In this document: piece by piece, positions 18,523 to 26,955 of the stretch | How positions within the stretch are numbered: the first letter of the stretch is position 1 | How the letters are laid out: every line of letters starts with the position of its first letter | The notes under the pieces: model-generated | Database searches by the model: none | The model's input: only the letters and a program-made list of their open reading frames with translations | Told to the model about the DNA's origin: nothing | Position numbers and translations under genes: made by a program | DNA from: Rhizobium sp. WSM4643 | GTDB lineage: Bacteria; Pseudomonadota; Alphaproteobacteria; Rhizobiales; Rhizobiaceae | DNA length: 64,000 bases | Assembly: GCF_025152745.1 (NCBI RefSeq) | Contig: NZ_CP104040.1 | Coordinates: 434,001 to 498,000 of the forward strand | Direction of reading: 5' to 3'

Positions 18523-18536
18523 TCACGAAATCGTGA
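18523..18536. promoter_or_regulatory. inverted repeat between the polyketide synthase and TPR/sigma operons
   Basis: TCACGA-AA-TCGTGA is a perfect 6+6 bp inverted repeat in the 171-base divergent region, 85 bases before the TPR gene and 74 bases before the polyketide synthase start. It could be an operator for either direction. No regulator is assigned. Confidence 0.35.
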
Positions 18537-18620
18537 TGAAAGAAATGCGAGGGGCAGCCGAATAAAGCCCGAAGCAGCGGTGTTCTCTCCTCGCAACGTC
18601 ACTTCTAGAGGAGTTTCCCC

Positions 18621-19157
18621 ATGACGATCACGCAAGCCCGCATCGCTTCCATCGTTCTCGGCGGCTGCCTTGTCGCTTCTGTTTTCTCCGGCCCGGTCTT
18701 TGCGATCGGCGATAACAGTAGCACAACGCCAACCTGCAAGAAGGGCGAGATCTACGACCAGAAGACCAAGAAATGCGTCAAGCAGCAGAGCGCCAACGTC
18801 TCGGACGAGAACCGCGCCGATTATGCCTATTCGCTGGCCAAGGCCGGTCGCTATGAAGAGGCGCTTGCCGTACTCGACACCGTCAAGGACCAGAACACCG
18901 CGGAAGTGCTCAATTATCGCGGCTATGCCACCCGCAAGCTCGGCCGCACCGACGAGGGCATCTCCTACTACCTGCAATCGGTGAAGATGGACCCGCAATA
19001 TGCCAAGGTCCGCGAATATCTCGGCGAAGCCTATGTCATCAAGGGCCAGCTCGATCTCGCCAAGGACCAGTTGAACACGATCAAGGCGATCTGCGGCACC
19101 GGTTGCGAGGAATATCAGGACTTAAACGCCGCGATCCTAGACCCTTCGAAGATCTGA
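18621..19157 (+). CDS. exported tetratricopeptide-repeat protein
   Basis: 178 residues. A Sec signal peptide covers about residues 1-28 (SIVLGGCLVASVFSGPVFA). A short segment with two cysteines (TCKKGEIYDQKTKKC) follows, then about three TPR-like units from residue 65 (AYSLAKAGRYEEALAVLD, YRGYATRKLGRTDEGISYYLQSV, EYLGEAYVIKGQLDLAKDQL). TPRs bind other proteins; here it would act in the periplasm. It precedes the ECF sigma gene by 47 bases on the same strand and may be its co-transcribed partner or target. GAGGAG precedes the start. Confidence 0.8.
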   Translation: MTITQARIASIVLGGCLVASVFSGPVFAIGDNSSTTPTCKKGEIYDQKTKKCVKQQSANVSDENRADYAYSLAKAGRYEEALAVLDTVKDQNTAEVLNYRGYATRKLGRTDEGISYYLQSVKMDPQYAKVREYLGEAYVIKGQLDLAKDQLNTIKAICGTGCEEYQDLNAAILDPSKI

Positions 19158-19204
19158 TCGGCCGGTCAAGGGCGGGAAAACGGAACCACGAAAGGGATGT
19201 GAGA

Positions 19205-19810
19205 ATGTCGGTCGCGCGCAGCATATTTCCTGCCTATAGTCGCGCGAGAATGGAATCGCCGGTTCATCCGGCGGTTCCGAGGGATGCAGGATTGGCGGAG
19301 GCGGCCATCGCGAGCGAAGCGGATATCAGAAGCGGCCTGACGGAAAATCTGGCAAGGCTCTGGCGTTATGGTCTCGTTCTCTCGCATCAGCGCGATGTCG
19401 CCGACGACCTGGTCCAGGCGACCTGCCTTCGTGCGCTGGAGCGCGCCGATCAGTTCATCTCCGGCACCCGGCTCGACCGCTGGCTGTTTTCGATCCTGCA
19501 TTCGATCTGGCTGAACGAGATCCGCTCCCGCCGGGTGCGGCAGGGCCAGGGTTTCGTCGATGCCGGGGAGACGCTGACCTTCGACGGCGCACACGACACC
19601 GAAACGCATGTGATGGCCCATCAGGTACTGAAACAGGTGAATGCGCTGCCCGAGGCGCAGAGGACGGTGGTTTTCCTCGCCTATGTGGAAGGACTTTCCT
19701 ATCGCGAGGTTGCAGGCATACTGGATATCCCGATCGGAACCGTGATGAGCCGGCTGGCTGCTGCCCGCGCCAAGCTCTCCGGCGCCGGACCGGAAGGGGG
19801 ACGGCAATGA
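19205..19810 (+). CDS. ECF-type RNA polymerase sigma factor
   Basis: 201 residues from ATG 19205 (AAGGGATG just upstream; ATG 19250 is an alternative). Sigma region 2 covers about residues 45-110 (HQRDVADDLVQATCLRALE, RLDRWLFSILHSIWLNEIRS). Region 4 covers about 140-190 (LPEAQRTVVFLAYVEGLSYREVAGILDIPIGTVMSRL). It directs RNA polymerase to a small stress regulon. The ATG of the anti-sigma gene overlaps its stop (ATGA), so the pair is made in a fixed ratio. The regulon cannot be told from the sequence. Confidence 0.9.
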   Translation: MSVARSIFPAYSRARMESPVHPAVPRDAGLAEAAIASEADIRSGLTENLARLWRYGLVLSHQRDVADDLVQATCLRALERADQFISGTRLDRWLFSILHSIWLNEIRSRRVRQGQGFVDAGETLTFDGAHDTETHVMAHQVLKQVNALPEAQRTVVFLAYVEGLSYREVAGILDIPIGTVMSRLAAARAKLSGAGPEGGRQ

Positions 19811-20610
19811 ACACGAAACACACCATTCCCTCCGACGAAGAGCTGACCGCCTTCATCGACGGCGAACTGACGGCCGAAGAGGCCGCGCGCATTCAAACCG
19901 TGATGGAGGAAGACGAGAGCGTCGCCGAACGGCTGGAATTCCTGGCGCGCGCCAGCCTGCCGTTCAAGCAGGCCTTCGCCCCGCTGCTGTCGGAAGCCCC
20001 GCGCGAGAAGCTGGAGACGATGCTTGCCGTCATCCCGGCGCAGCCGAGCGCAAGGCCCGCCTCCACGCCCGCATTCGCTAGCCGTCGCCGCTTCCTCGGC
20101 GCGCTCGCCGCCTCGCTAATCGCCGGCATCGCGATCGACCGCGCCGTCATCGGCATCGGCAAAGGCTTCGCGGCAAAGGACGAAAACAGCGAATGGCGCG
20201 CCGTGGTCGCCGATTATATCTCGCTCTATACCGCGGAGACCCTGGCCGGCCCCGTTCCTGGCAGGGAGGACCAGGCCGCGCAGCTCGGCCCACTTGACGA
20301 AAAGCTCGGCCTCTCGCTCTCCCCCGAAGCCGTCTCGCTCCCGGGGATCGATTTCAAGCGCGCTTTGCTGCTGCAATATGACGGCAAGCCGCTTGCCCAG
20401 GTCGCCTATCTCGACCCCGAGACCGGCCCGATGGCGCTCTGCATCGTCCGTTCCGATGCCGGTCCCAAATCGCCGGATCTCGAAAGCCGCAAGGGCATGA
20501 ACGTCGTCTACTGGTCGAACGGCACGCACGCCTTCATGCTGATTGGCCATGCTGCGGCGGATCGGATGACGGCAATTGCGGAAGGGGCGCGGGGGAAAGT
20601 GGCGGTCTGA
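19807..20610 (+). CDS. membrane-anchored anti-sigma factor
   Basis: 267 residues. The cytoplasmic N-terminus has the anti-sigma pattern SDEELTAFIDGELTAEEAARI, usual for RsiW/RskA-like proteins. A single membrane helix lies at about 92-112 (RRFLGALAASLIAGIAI), preceded by arginines. A periplasmic domain of about 150 residues follows (CIVRSDAGPKSPD, MNVVYWSNGTHAFMLIG). The H-x3-C-x2-C zinc motif of ZAS-type anti-sigmas is absent, so redox zinc release is unlikely. It binds the upstream sigma factor until an envelope signal frees it (family knowledge). Translation is coupled to the sigma gene. Confidence 0.85.
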   Translation: MNTKHTIPSDEELTAFIDGELTAEEAARIQTVMEEDESVAERLEFLARASLPFKQAFAPLLSEAPREKLETMLAVIPAQPSARPASTPAFASRRRFLGALAASLIAGIAIDRAVIGIGKGFAAKDENSEWRAVVADYISLYTAETLAGPVPGREDQAAQLGPLDEKLGLSLSPEAVSLPGIDFKRALLLQYDGKPLAQVAYLDPETGPMALCIVRSDAGPKSPDLESRKGMNVVYWSNGTHAFMLIGHAAADRMTAIAEGARGKVAV

Positions 20611-20653
20611 CCTGCTATTGGCCCGGCCCGAAATCGGGGCTTGATAAATCCTG

Positions 20654-21442
20654 CTATCGATTTCGTTTCACGAACTGACCGAGGCGGTTCACAAGCTTCG
20701 ATGCCCAGAACATGAGGGTCGAGGCCCTTAAGCCGTGGTCGGCAAGGGCACGCAGCACTTCCTTGTTCTGACGCGATATGTTCTGAATGTTTTTGTTTGT
20801 AGCGCCCCCCAAGCGCATCCTCACCAACACGCGGGGGATATAAAGGCTCCTGATGCGCGCGACTTCCAGAAATCGCATCATAAGTTCGACGTCGGCTGCC
20901 AGCCGATAACGCAGATCGAACGTCCCAAACCGTTCATAGATGCGACGCCGAACATAGAATGTAGGATGTGGCGGACACCAGCCGCGTCCAAAAGTACCGG
21001 GTTCAAACGCACAGGATTTCCAATAACGGACCTTGCGATCGGGATGCTGGTTGGAAACATAGATGAGATCGCCATAGCAGCCATCATAGGCTTCATCGTC
21101 CAGCGCGGCCGCCACGGTTTCGAGGGAGTCACTGCTCTCGAAAGTGTCGTCCGCATTCAAGAAGCCGATGATGTCGCCGCTCGCAAGACCAATCCCCTTG
21201 TTCATGGCCTCATAGATACCTCCGTCCCGTCCCGAAAGTACGCGGCGGTTGTCCGCCGGCGCCAAAGCGATGATGGCGAGCGTCGAATCACTTGAGCCAC
21301 CGTCAATGATGATGTGCTCGAAATCACGGTAGGTTTGCGTGTCGATGGACCGCAGCGTCTCGGCAATGGTCCGCTCGGCGTTCCAGCAAACAGTGATGAG
21401 GCTTATCCGGGGAGTATGTCGATCGGCAGTGTTTGCGGCCAT
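20654..21442 (-). CDS. glycosyltransferase family 2
   Basis: 262 residues with a GT-A fold. The N-terminal ISLITVCWNAERTIAETLRSI, the IIIDGGSSDSTL motif and the DXD-like FLNADDTF are seen, followed by HPTFYVRRRIYERFG. It resembles WcaA/WbbD-type enzymes that add one sugar in O-antigen assembly. It is the last gene of the leftward polysaccharide cluster but is separated from the methyltransferase upstream by a 370-base gap. The anti-sigma gene converges on it with 43 bases between. Donor and acceptor are unknown. Confidence 0.88.
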   Translation of the reverse strand: MAANTADRHTPRISLITVCWNAERTIAETLRSIDTQTYRDFEHIIIDGGSSDSTLAIIALAPADNRRVLSGRDGGIYEAMNKGIGLASGDIIGFLNADDTFESSDSLETVAAALDDEAYDGCYGDLIYVSNQHPDRKVRYWKSCAFEPGTFGRGWCPPHPTFYVRRRIYERFGTFDLRYRLAADVELMMRFLEVARIRSLYIPRVLVRMRLGGATNKNIQNISRQNKEVLRALADHGLRASTLMFWASKLVNRLGQFVKRNR

Positions 21443-21813
21443 TTTGACGAGTGTCTTGCTTCCATTCTAAGGGGCGAAATCTGGCCAACCCGTAGCAGAC
21501 GGAAAGGCGGCGCCGCAATCCAGTACTGCAGATTATCCTTGATCAATGCTGGAGGTCCCTTGTCTTCGAAGAAAAAGCTGCGCAAGGGCATCTTGCTAGC
21601 CAGGGCTCGAGCACCGGCTCCTTCCTGAGCCCCTCGACATTTCGAAGCAACCTCTTCCGGTTCTTGACACGCCATACCTCATTGTATCCAGGCCTTGCGG
21701 CGTGATCTTGAACTGCACCCGCGCCCGCATATCCGCTCCTATGCAGTTGGAGCGTTCCGTTGAATTCTCCTACGTGCGATCGCCTGACCTTGCGGGAGAG
21801 CGGGCCGGAATTT
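21443..21813. other. intergenic gap with degraded coding look
   Basis: These 371 bases break an otherwise tightly packed operon. The minus strand has an open frame of about 90 codons (21403-21675) that includes KMPLRSFFFEDKGPP and NLQYWIAAPPFRLL. It looks like the tail of a lost protein, but it has no ribosome-binding site and runs into the next gene's start. I see no terminator. It may be the scar of a deleted gene. Confidence 0.4.
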
Positions 21814-22836
21814 CTAGATCGGCCTTAGCACGAAGAGAAGGCTGTCGCCCTTGCCCGCGGCATCCAGAATTCGATTGCCCAATCCCATCACCATCCCGAC
21901 CCCACGTGCGCCACGCGATAGGGCTACGTTCTTCAGCCGAATGAAGAACGGTGGCCTGACTTGGATTGCATCAGCATTGTGCGTCCAGGTGGATGATGAC
22001 TTGCCCTCCTGCTTCCGCTCGCGTGCGGTGCGTAATTGCAGGACCGACCAGAGATTAGGCGTAACCGTTCTGACGTTCTCGACCTTGTAACCAAACTTGC
22101 CGGCGAGTTTTGTAAAAGAGGTGCGGTTGAAATGATTTTGGTGATAGGGAATGTGCCAATTGATCCAGCGGTCTTTCCAGATCTTGTGATGAAACGAGCC
22201 CGTATTGGGGAACGCCATGATCACGCGACCTTGGGGGGTGAGACGTTCTCTTACCGCCTGCAGCATGGCCGAGGGATCCGGGACATGTTCGAGCACCTGA
22301 TTCAATACAATAAGGTCGAACTTCATGTCGGGAAAAGGCAGATCGTAAATTTTGCCGATATGGACTTGCAAGCCGAAGTGATCGGCAATCGTCCGTACAT
22401 TCGGATCGGCCTCAATCCCCCAGCTTTCGATACCTTTGTTCTTCATTTCGAGCAGCGAAATGCATGAGCCGCAACCGACATCCAGTACTTTCTCACCAGG
22501 CTGCGCCAGATAGTGGCCTTGATGATCGGTGCCGGCCATCCAACGATTGAAAGCGGCGAAAGGCTTGTTTACCAGCGCAGCTTCTCGCTCTATGGCGGAG
22601 AAATCAACTTCCCGGCGTGGATAATACGTACTGTAAAGCCCAGGTAGGTCCTCTTCCGTCAGCGGCGGTGTCGTCGTCATATGACCGCAAGACACGCATC
22701 TCTCGATCGAATAGACACCGGGGCAGCCGTATCGATCGTCGGATATGCGCTCGATAAATGTTTCCATATTCGAACCGCAGGCAATACACTGCATCTGATG
22801 ATCGCTCTTCATCGCGTCGTTATTGTCCTTTTTCAT
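21814..22836 (-). CDS. class I SAM-dependent methyltransferase with N-terminal zinc ribbon
   Basis: 340 residues from ATG 22836 (ATGA overlap with the upstream glycosyltransferase stop). The N-terminus has two CxxC pairs (CIACGS, CVSCGH), a zinc ribbon found in a group of sugar-cluster methyltransferases. The Rossmann core begins at about residue 110 with EKVLDVGCGSCISLLEM, then GIEADPNVR and DLIVLNQVLEHVPDPSAML. It probably methylates a sugar of the O-polysaccharide, or a terminal residue. The acceptor is unknown. Confidence 0.85.
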   Translation of the reverse strand: MKKDNNDAMKSDHQMQCIACGSNMETFIERISDDRYGCPGVYSIERCVSCGHMTTTPPLTEEDLPGLYSTYYPRREVDFSAIEREAALVNKPFAAFNRWMAGTDHQGHYLAQPGEKVLDVGCGSCISLLEMKNKGIESWGIEADPNVRTIADHFGLQVHIGKIYDLPFPDMKFDLIVLNQVLEHVPDPSAMLQAVRERLTPQGRVIMAFPNTGSFHHKIWKDRWINWHIPYHQNHFNRTSFTKLAGKFGYKVENVRTVTPNLWSVLQLRTARERKQEGKSSSTWTHNADAIQVRPPFFIRLKNVALSRGARGVGMVMGLGNRILDAAGKGDSLLFVLRPI

Positions 22837-23690
22837 TTCTTCGCTCGCAGAGCATGGGCCGTCCGGATAATCATGAAGGCCCCCATGCGCAATGGCGCTG
22901 TCATCCGTTGCAAGGGTGTGCCGATCAAAGAATAGAACGCGACCCGCTGAAATACATTGTGGGGCGAGCGCCGGCCAAAATGTTTCTTCCACGAAGACGT
23001 ATTCGACACGTGAGCGCCGTAGACGGGCGGTGAATAAACTATGGCTTCGCTGGAAACAAGCAGTTGTACGCCCGTTCGCGCGAAGCGCATGGATATTTCG
23101 TAATCGGCCATATAATGCGGCAGGAAACGCGGACGCATGGTTCCATGCCGTTTGAACAGTTCCGCGGGAAACAACGTTCCGCGACCGCTGAGCGCATCCG
23201 CCTGATAGAGCGGCTTAGGATTCCGGCGCTCCCCTTCGCTCAACTCGGCGAGAATGTCCCATACTGCAATGCGATTTATGTTCAAGCGCGGTCCAACGCC
23301 CGTCAAAGGCGGGTCGCTCTCCTCCTCGTGAACGACGCTGCCGACAATAGCATCCCGATTTTCGCGTGAACACCGTATCAATGTCTCGACATAGGTCGGG
23401 CCAAACCACGTGTCATTGTTGACGAACAGGATGTAGTCTTCGGGGCCGCAGTCGGGCAGAACCCGCTTCAGGCCGACTTCTATGGCTCCGCCCCACCACA
23501 GATTGCCGTCGCCTCTTATGCTCGTCACGTCAGGCTGCGTCGCGAGGAACTCAGCCGTTTCATCGGTGGAGCCGTCATCGATGATAACAATTCGAATATT
23601 GTCGACAACCGTTTGGGCCCTCAAGGCCGCGATGACTTTGCGAGTGTGCTCAAGTCGGTTGAAGACCGGAATTAGGACGTTTACACGCAT
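22833..23690 (-). CDS. glycosyltransferase family 2
   Basis: 285 residues from ATG 23690; a TTG ten codons earlier is possible. GT-A features: MRVNVLIPVFNRLEHTRKVI, VIIDDGSTDETAEFL, and YILFVNNDTWFGPTYVE (the DXD region is NND-like). LWWGGAIEVGLK and FLPHYMADYEISMRFARTG resemble rhamnosyltransferase-like enzymes. It overlaps the next gene by 4 bases. A 121-base gap separates it from the MptE-like gene upstream. Confidence 0.87.
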   Translation of the reverse strand: MRVNVLIPVFNRLEHTRKVIAALRAQTVVDNIRIVIIDDGSTDETAEFLATQPDVTSIRGDGNLWWGGAIEVGLKRVLPDCGPEDYILFVNNDTWFGPTYVETLIRCSRENRDAIVGSVVHEEESDPPLTGVGPRLNINRIAVWDILAELSEGERRNPKPLYQADALSGRGTLFPAELFKRHGTMRPRFLPHYMADYEISMRFARTGVQLLVSSEAIVYSPPVYGAHVSNTSSWKKHFGRRSPHNVFQRVAFYSLIGTPLQRMTAPLRMGAFMIIRTAHALRAKK

Positions 23691-23811
23691 CAAATATTGT
23701 CGTCTTTCGTTACGAACCAACAGAAATCTGGCCGTTGCACAAAAGACACATCGGTGACAGCGAACCGCGCGTTTGTTCTATCAACCAGTATTGACGCAGG
23801 ATGAAGGCGCT

Positions 23812-24678
23812 TCATTCTTCGAACCAAGCCTGGAAAGGCCGCCTCTCAAATTCGTCCAGTGCTCCGCCGGGTGTGGAATTGACGATGCGGATACCATTCG
23901 ATTTGGCAATATTTGAGATGGCTCGATACTGCCGCCACAGTCGCGCCAGCTGTTGGAACTCATCGTGAAGGGTCCTCGTCAAGGTGCCGTCCGCATTTAC
24001 GGTGAAGTCTTTTCCCTTTTGCACCTTGAGGTCGAACGCGTATCTATAGGTTGACGACAGGAAACGATCGTGGTCGACGCCGAGCAGGATGATCTCTTTG
24101 AAACCAAGATACATCGCTATCATCAAGGCCATCACCGGCACCGACTCGACACGAGGGACCGGTTGAGAGATATCGACGATTTCCTCTGATGTTCTTTCGT
24201 CGAAGCTTTCACCGAGCACGAGATACCGAACCGTTCGCCCTGAAAACAGATTGTGTTTTCGAACCAGCTCCGCTTCAGTGGAACTGAGAAACAGTTCCGC
24301 GGCGCCCAAGTGCGAATGCATCTCTTTAAACCAGTCGATCACATCCTCCGATGTCATCGATACGTAGGTAATTTGCGGAACACAATGATAACGAGACTGG
24401 AACTTGTCGAAATCGGAGTGCAGGTAACCATTGGAAACGGTTATAACGGTTTCGCCCTGAAGTTGCGACAGATCCAGGCCCTTGACGCTCGGGCCATTGC
24501 CTAAAATAAAACAGCGCTGCCCCGCGTGCAGACCAGCAAGCTGTCTATTTTCTGCCAGCGAACTCGCGACATCAGCAGAGAGATTGTGACGATTTTTTAG
24601 CCTGCGCTTCAGCTCATGCACACCATAGGGGAGCAGCATGGAGCCAAAGGTCAAAATCTTCCTCAAAGCTGCAGCCAC
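23812..24678 (-). CDS. MptE/DUF115-like protein, candidate glycosyltransferase
   Basis: 288 residues with a GTG start (24678) backed by a strong GAGGTGG five bases upstream. The core has CFILGNGPSVKGLDLSQL, an NGPS loop shared by the DUF115/MptE-like group and by CstI/Maf-type transferases that use CMP-nonulosonic acids. Later motifs are VESVPVMALMIAMYLGFKEIILLGVDHD. It sits directly beside nonulosonate-type synthesis genes, and its start overlaps the deacetylase gene by 16 bases. I infer it may transfer the cluster's CMP-activated sugar. The family assignment is fairly clear; the reaction is a guess. Confidence 0.65.
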   Translation of the reverse strand: MAAALRKILTFGSMLLPYGVHELKRRLKNRHNLSADVASSLAENRQLAGLHAGQRCFILGNGPSVKGLDLSQLQGETVITVSNGYLHSDFDKFQSRYHCVPQITYVSMTSEDVIDWFKEMHSHLGAAELFLSSTEAELVRKHNLFSGRTVRYLVLGESFDERTSEEIVDISQPVPRVESVPVMALMIAMYLGFKEIILLGVDHDRFLSSTYRYAFDLKVQKGKDFTVNADGTLTRTLHDEFQQLARLWRQYRAISNIAKSNGIRIVNSTPGGALDEFERRPFQAWFEE

Positions 24679-25295
24679 TTTACCACCTCAAAAACCTCCG
24701 CGTATTTTACACCGATGCGCTGGCCGGCATTCTCGGCTTCGTTGCGGAAGAAGCTCACCCATTTCCGCCCCGTGCGCTCCATCTCGGATTCATGGGCAAG
24801 GATCGCCTTCTCCTTCTGGTCCCAATGGGAGGTGATGTCGACGTAGAAATTCCCCCTGAAATCGACGGTCGAATGATACCAGTTGCTGCGGTACATCAGG
24901 AGGCGGGGCACATGGCGGCAGCTGTGCAGTGACGCCCGCGACAAGGCCAGATGGTCATGGTGGATGTCTCCGACCCAGTGGGTGTAAACCATATCGATCT
25001 TCAGATCCTGGACGAGCTTGAGGATCTCGATATTCAGCGGGTCGACGAATTCGATCTGGAGCGTTTTGAACTCGCCGCAGAACATTTTGTGGACGCCGAG
25101 AATTTCCATCGCGGCATCCGCTTCCGCTCTGGCGACCTGGCTGCTGCGCACGGACTGATCATACTGGTTTGAAAAGCCGGATACGGTCGCGACATAGACA
25201 TACACCGTGTCGCCGTTTACAGCATGACGTGCCAGTGCACCGCCACAGCCCAGTTCCACGTCGTCAAAATGGGCACCGATCGCGAGAATATTCAT
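24663..25295 (-). CDS. PIG-L/LmbE-family deacetylase
   Basis: 210 residues from ATG 25295, overlapping the WbqC-like gene stop (ATGA). The zinc site motifs are present: AIGAHFDDVELGCGG at the N-terminus and GDIHHDHLALSRASLHS in the middle. The family removes N-acetyl groups from GlcNAc-type sugars (PIG-L, MshB, BshB). In this cluster it could deacetylate a nucleotide sugar or a nonulosonate-like product and so allow other N-acyl groups. That is inference from context. Confidence 0.85.
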   Translation of the reverse strand: MNILAIGAHFDDVELGCGGALARHAVNGDTVYVYVATVSGFSNQYDQSVRSSQVARAEADAAMEILGVHKMFCGEFKTLQIEFVDPLNIEILKLVQDLKIDMVYTHWVGDIHHDHLALSRASLHSCRHVPRLLMYRSNWYHSTVDFRGNFYVDITSHWDQKEKAILAHESEMERTGRKWVSFFRNEAENAGQRIGVKYAEVFEVVKWLQL

Positions 25296-25993
25296 TTGCA
25301 ACTCCAGAGCAGGTCACGCGTGCCTGCAATACCACAATTCAGCAGTGTGTCGAGAATGCTGAGATAGGGCATGAACTCGCCGAAGGGCTGCGGATAGACG
25401 GGATGGACGAAATGCTGCCATTCGATCTCGATCCCGGCTGCCTCGAACACCTCAGACCGCATGTAGTCGCGCGCGCCCAGACCTGAGAGGTAACGCGTTG
25501 CTCCGACTTTCCGCAGCAGTTCGACAAGCAACTCATTCTTATGCCCCTCAGGGCTTAACGTGCTCGCCCGCACCGTCGGCATGGTTATCTCAAGCATCTC
25601 CAGAATGCCTTCGAGGAAATGCATGTTAAAATCGGCCAACAGCTCGAACCGCTTGCCGTAGAGGGCCTCGATACGGGGAAAGACCTCGCTCCAACCGGCA
25701 GACTTGCGATAATTTTCGCGAAGCAGGGAAAGGTTTTGGTCTATCCAGCCGGTGCCGGGCGCCAGTTCCACGGCATTGATCGCAGTGCCGAGACTTGGCT
25801 TTCTGATGCCAACGGTGAGCCACCGATCGCCCTGCGCCGTCTTTATCTTATCCCGATGCGTCCAGCTTTTGCTCGTGCCATGGACAAACTGAACGTGATC
25901 CAGAACGATATAGAGGTCGGCGTTCAGAAAACGCTGGAAAAAGCCGAGATATGAAGCGAAGTCTGGTTGATGGATAACCGCTGTAATGGTCAT
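25292..25993 (-). CDS. WbqC-family protein
   Basis: 233 residues. AVIHQPDFASYLGFFQRFLNADLYIVLDHVQF is the hallmark N-terminus of WbqC-like proteins; GTSKSWTHRDKIK and ARDYMRSEVFEAAGIEIEWQHF follow. WbqC proteins occur in O-antigen and nonulosonate-type clusters, but their biochemical role is not established. Both ends overlap neighbouring genes by 4 bases, so it is firmly part of the operon. Its position between the PseG-like and deacetylase genes suggests a step on the same sugar. Confidence 0.82.
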   Translation of the reverse strand: MTITAVIHQPDFASYLGFFQRFLNADLYIVLDHVQFVHGTSKSWTHRDKIKTAQGDRWLTVGIRKPSLGTAINAVELAPGTGWIDQNLSLLRENYRKSAGWSEVFPRIEALYGKRFELLADFNMHFLEGILEMLEITMPTVRASTLSPEGHKNELLVELLRKVGATRYLSGLGARDYMRSEVFEAAGIEIEWQHFVHPVYPQPFGEFMPYLSILDTLLNCGIAGTRDLLWSCK

Positions 25994-26955
25994 GCAGCCA
26001 ATCTTTCCAGCAAGTCGGCAACGCGGCCGACCCCGCCAAGGTCGACCTTGGTCATAGCAGTCTCGCTCATGCTCCGGATGGGGATCGGCGTTTCCAGGAT
26101 GCCGAGATCGAACGCCGAGTGATGCCCGGCAAAGAACGCCACTCCCAGATCTTCGAGCGCCCGCCCGACCGGGATTTCAAAAGGTTCGTTGGCGATCACC
26201 ACACACGGCAGGCCCGCCGCACAGGCTTCGAATGGGGTAACACCGCCGCCGGTAATCGCCAGATCGTGCCCATGCATCTCTGCCGCAAGCGATGGCACCT
26301 GGTTGAGCAGTTTGAACTGACCCGGTGCAGCGGTCGCGACGACCTCTTCAAGCTCCCTCATGTGTTGGAAGCTCGGGCCAGTGACGATGGTGACGGGAAA
26401 AGACTTGCTGCTCAGCCATTTGGCAACGCGGACGGTCACTCCGTAGGTATCGGCGCCGCCGAGCGTGACAAGGATCGATGCAAGGCTTTGCCGACGTCTG
26501 CGATAGCTAGCGATTTCAGGATTGAGTATCATATACTCCACCCCCAGCCGAACATCCTTGCCCTTGAGACCCTCGGTCTCTTCGAACAGGAGAGCGCAGA
26601 TATTCATGTCGGCAAGCTCCGCGCCATCACCACGATCATCAAAGGTAACGAGCTTTGCGCCCAAACGCTTAATCGCCTCGCTGTGGGATCGCTGCGTGTT
26701 CAGGCGGTCATTAATCCAGACTGAAGATGATGCATCGGGTTCAATAAAGCCATTCTCCCATCCGGTCACGGAGGCGAGATCATAAAGCGCCACATCAAAG
26801 CCGCGCTCTCGGATGACCCTCAACGAATTCGGATGATCGTTCGCTAAAAATAGGACCGGATGACCGCGTGAACGCAGTTCGGTGGCGAGCGTCAACGACC
26901 GAAACAGATGCCCCATGCCGCGTGCATGTGAACTTTCTATGCAGAAGACGAACAT
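25990..26955 (-). CDS. PseG-like UDP-sugar hydrolase/epimerase (nonulosonate pathway)
   Basis: 321 residues from ATG 26955 (overlaps the upstream gene by 19 bases). The GT-B-type fold shows CIESSHARGMGHLFRSLTLATEL, the PseG pattern around the catalytic His (GMGH), and ILVTLGGADTYGVT. The C-terminal motif is ITGGGVTPFEACAAGLPCVVI. PseG removes UDP from the 2,4-diamino-sugar before condensation with phosphoenolpyruvate. The next genes upstream are the cytidylyltransferase and the NeuB-like synthase, the usual partners. Confidence 0.8.
   Translation of the reverse strand: MFVFCIESSHARGMGHLFRSLTLATELRSRGHPVLFLANDHPNSLRVIRERGFDVALYDLASVTGWENGFIEPDASSSVWINDRLNTQRSHSEAIKRLGAKLVTFDDRGDGAELADMNICALLFEETEGLKGKDVRLGVEYMILNPEIASYRRRRQSLASILVTLGGADTYGVTVRVAKWLSSKSFPVTIVTGPSFQHMRELEEVVATAAPGQFKLLNQVPSLAAEMHGHDLAITGGGVTPFEACAAGLPCVVIANEPFEIPVGRALEDLGVAFFAGHHSAFDLGILETPIPIRSMSETAMTKVDLGGVGRVADLLERLAA

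Noticed and set aside
20611..20653. Possible direct repeat of the tRNA-Gln 3' end at the left edge of the island
   Set aside because: No matching sequence was found, so no att site is claimed.
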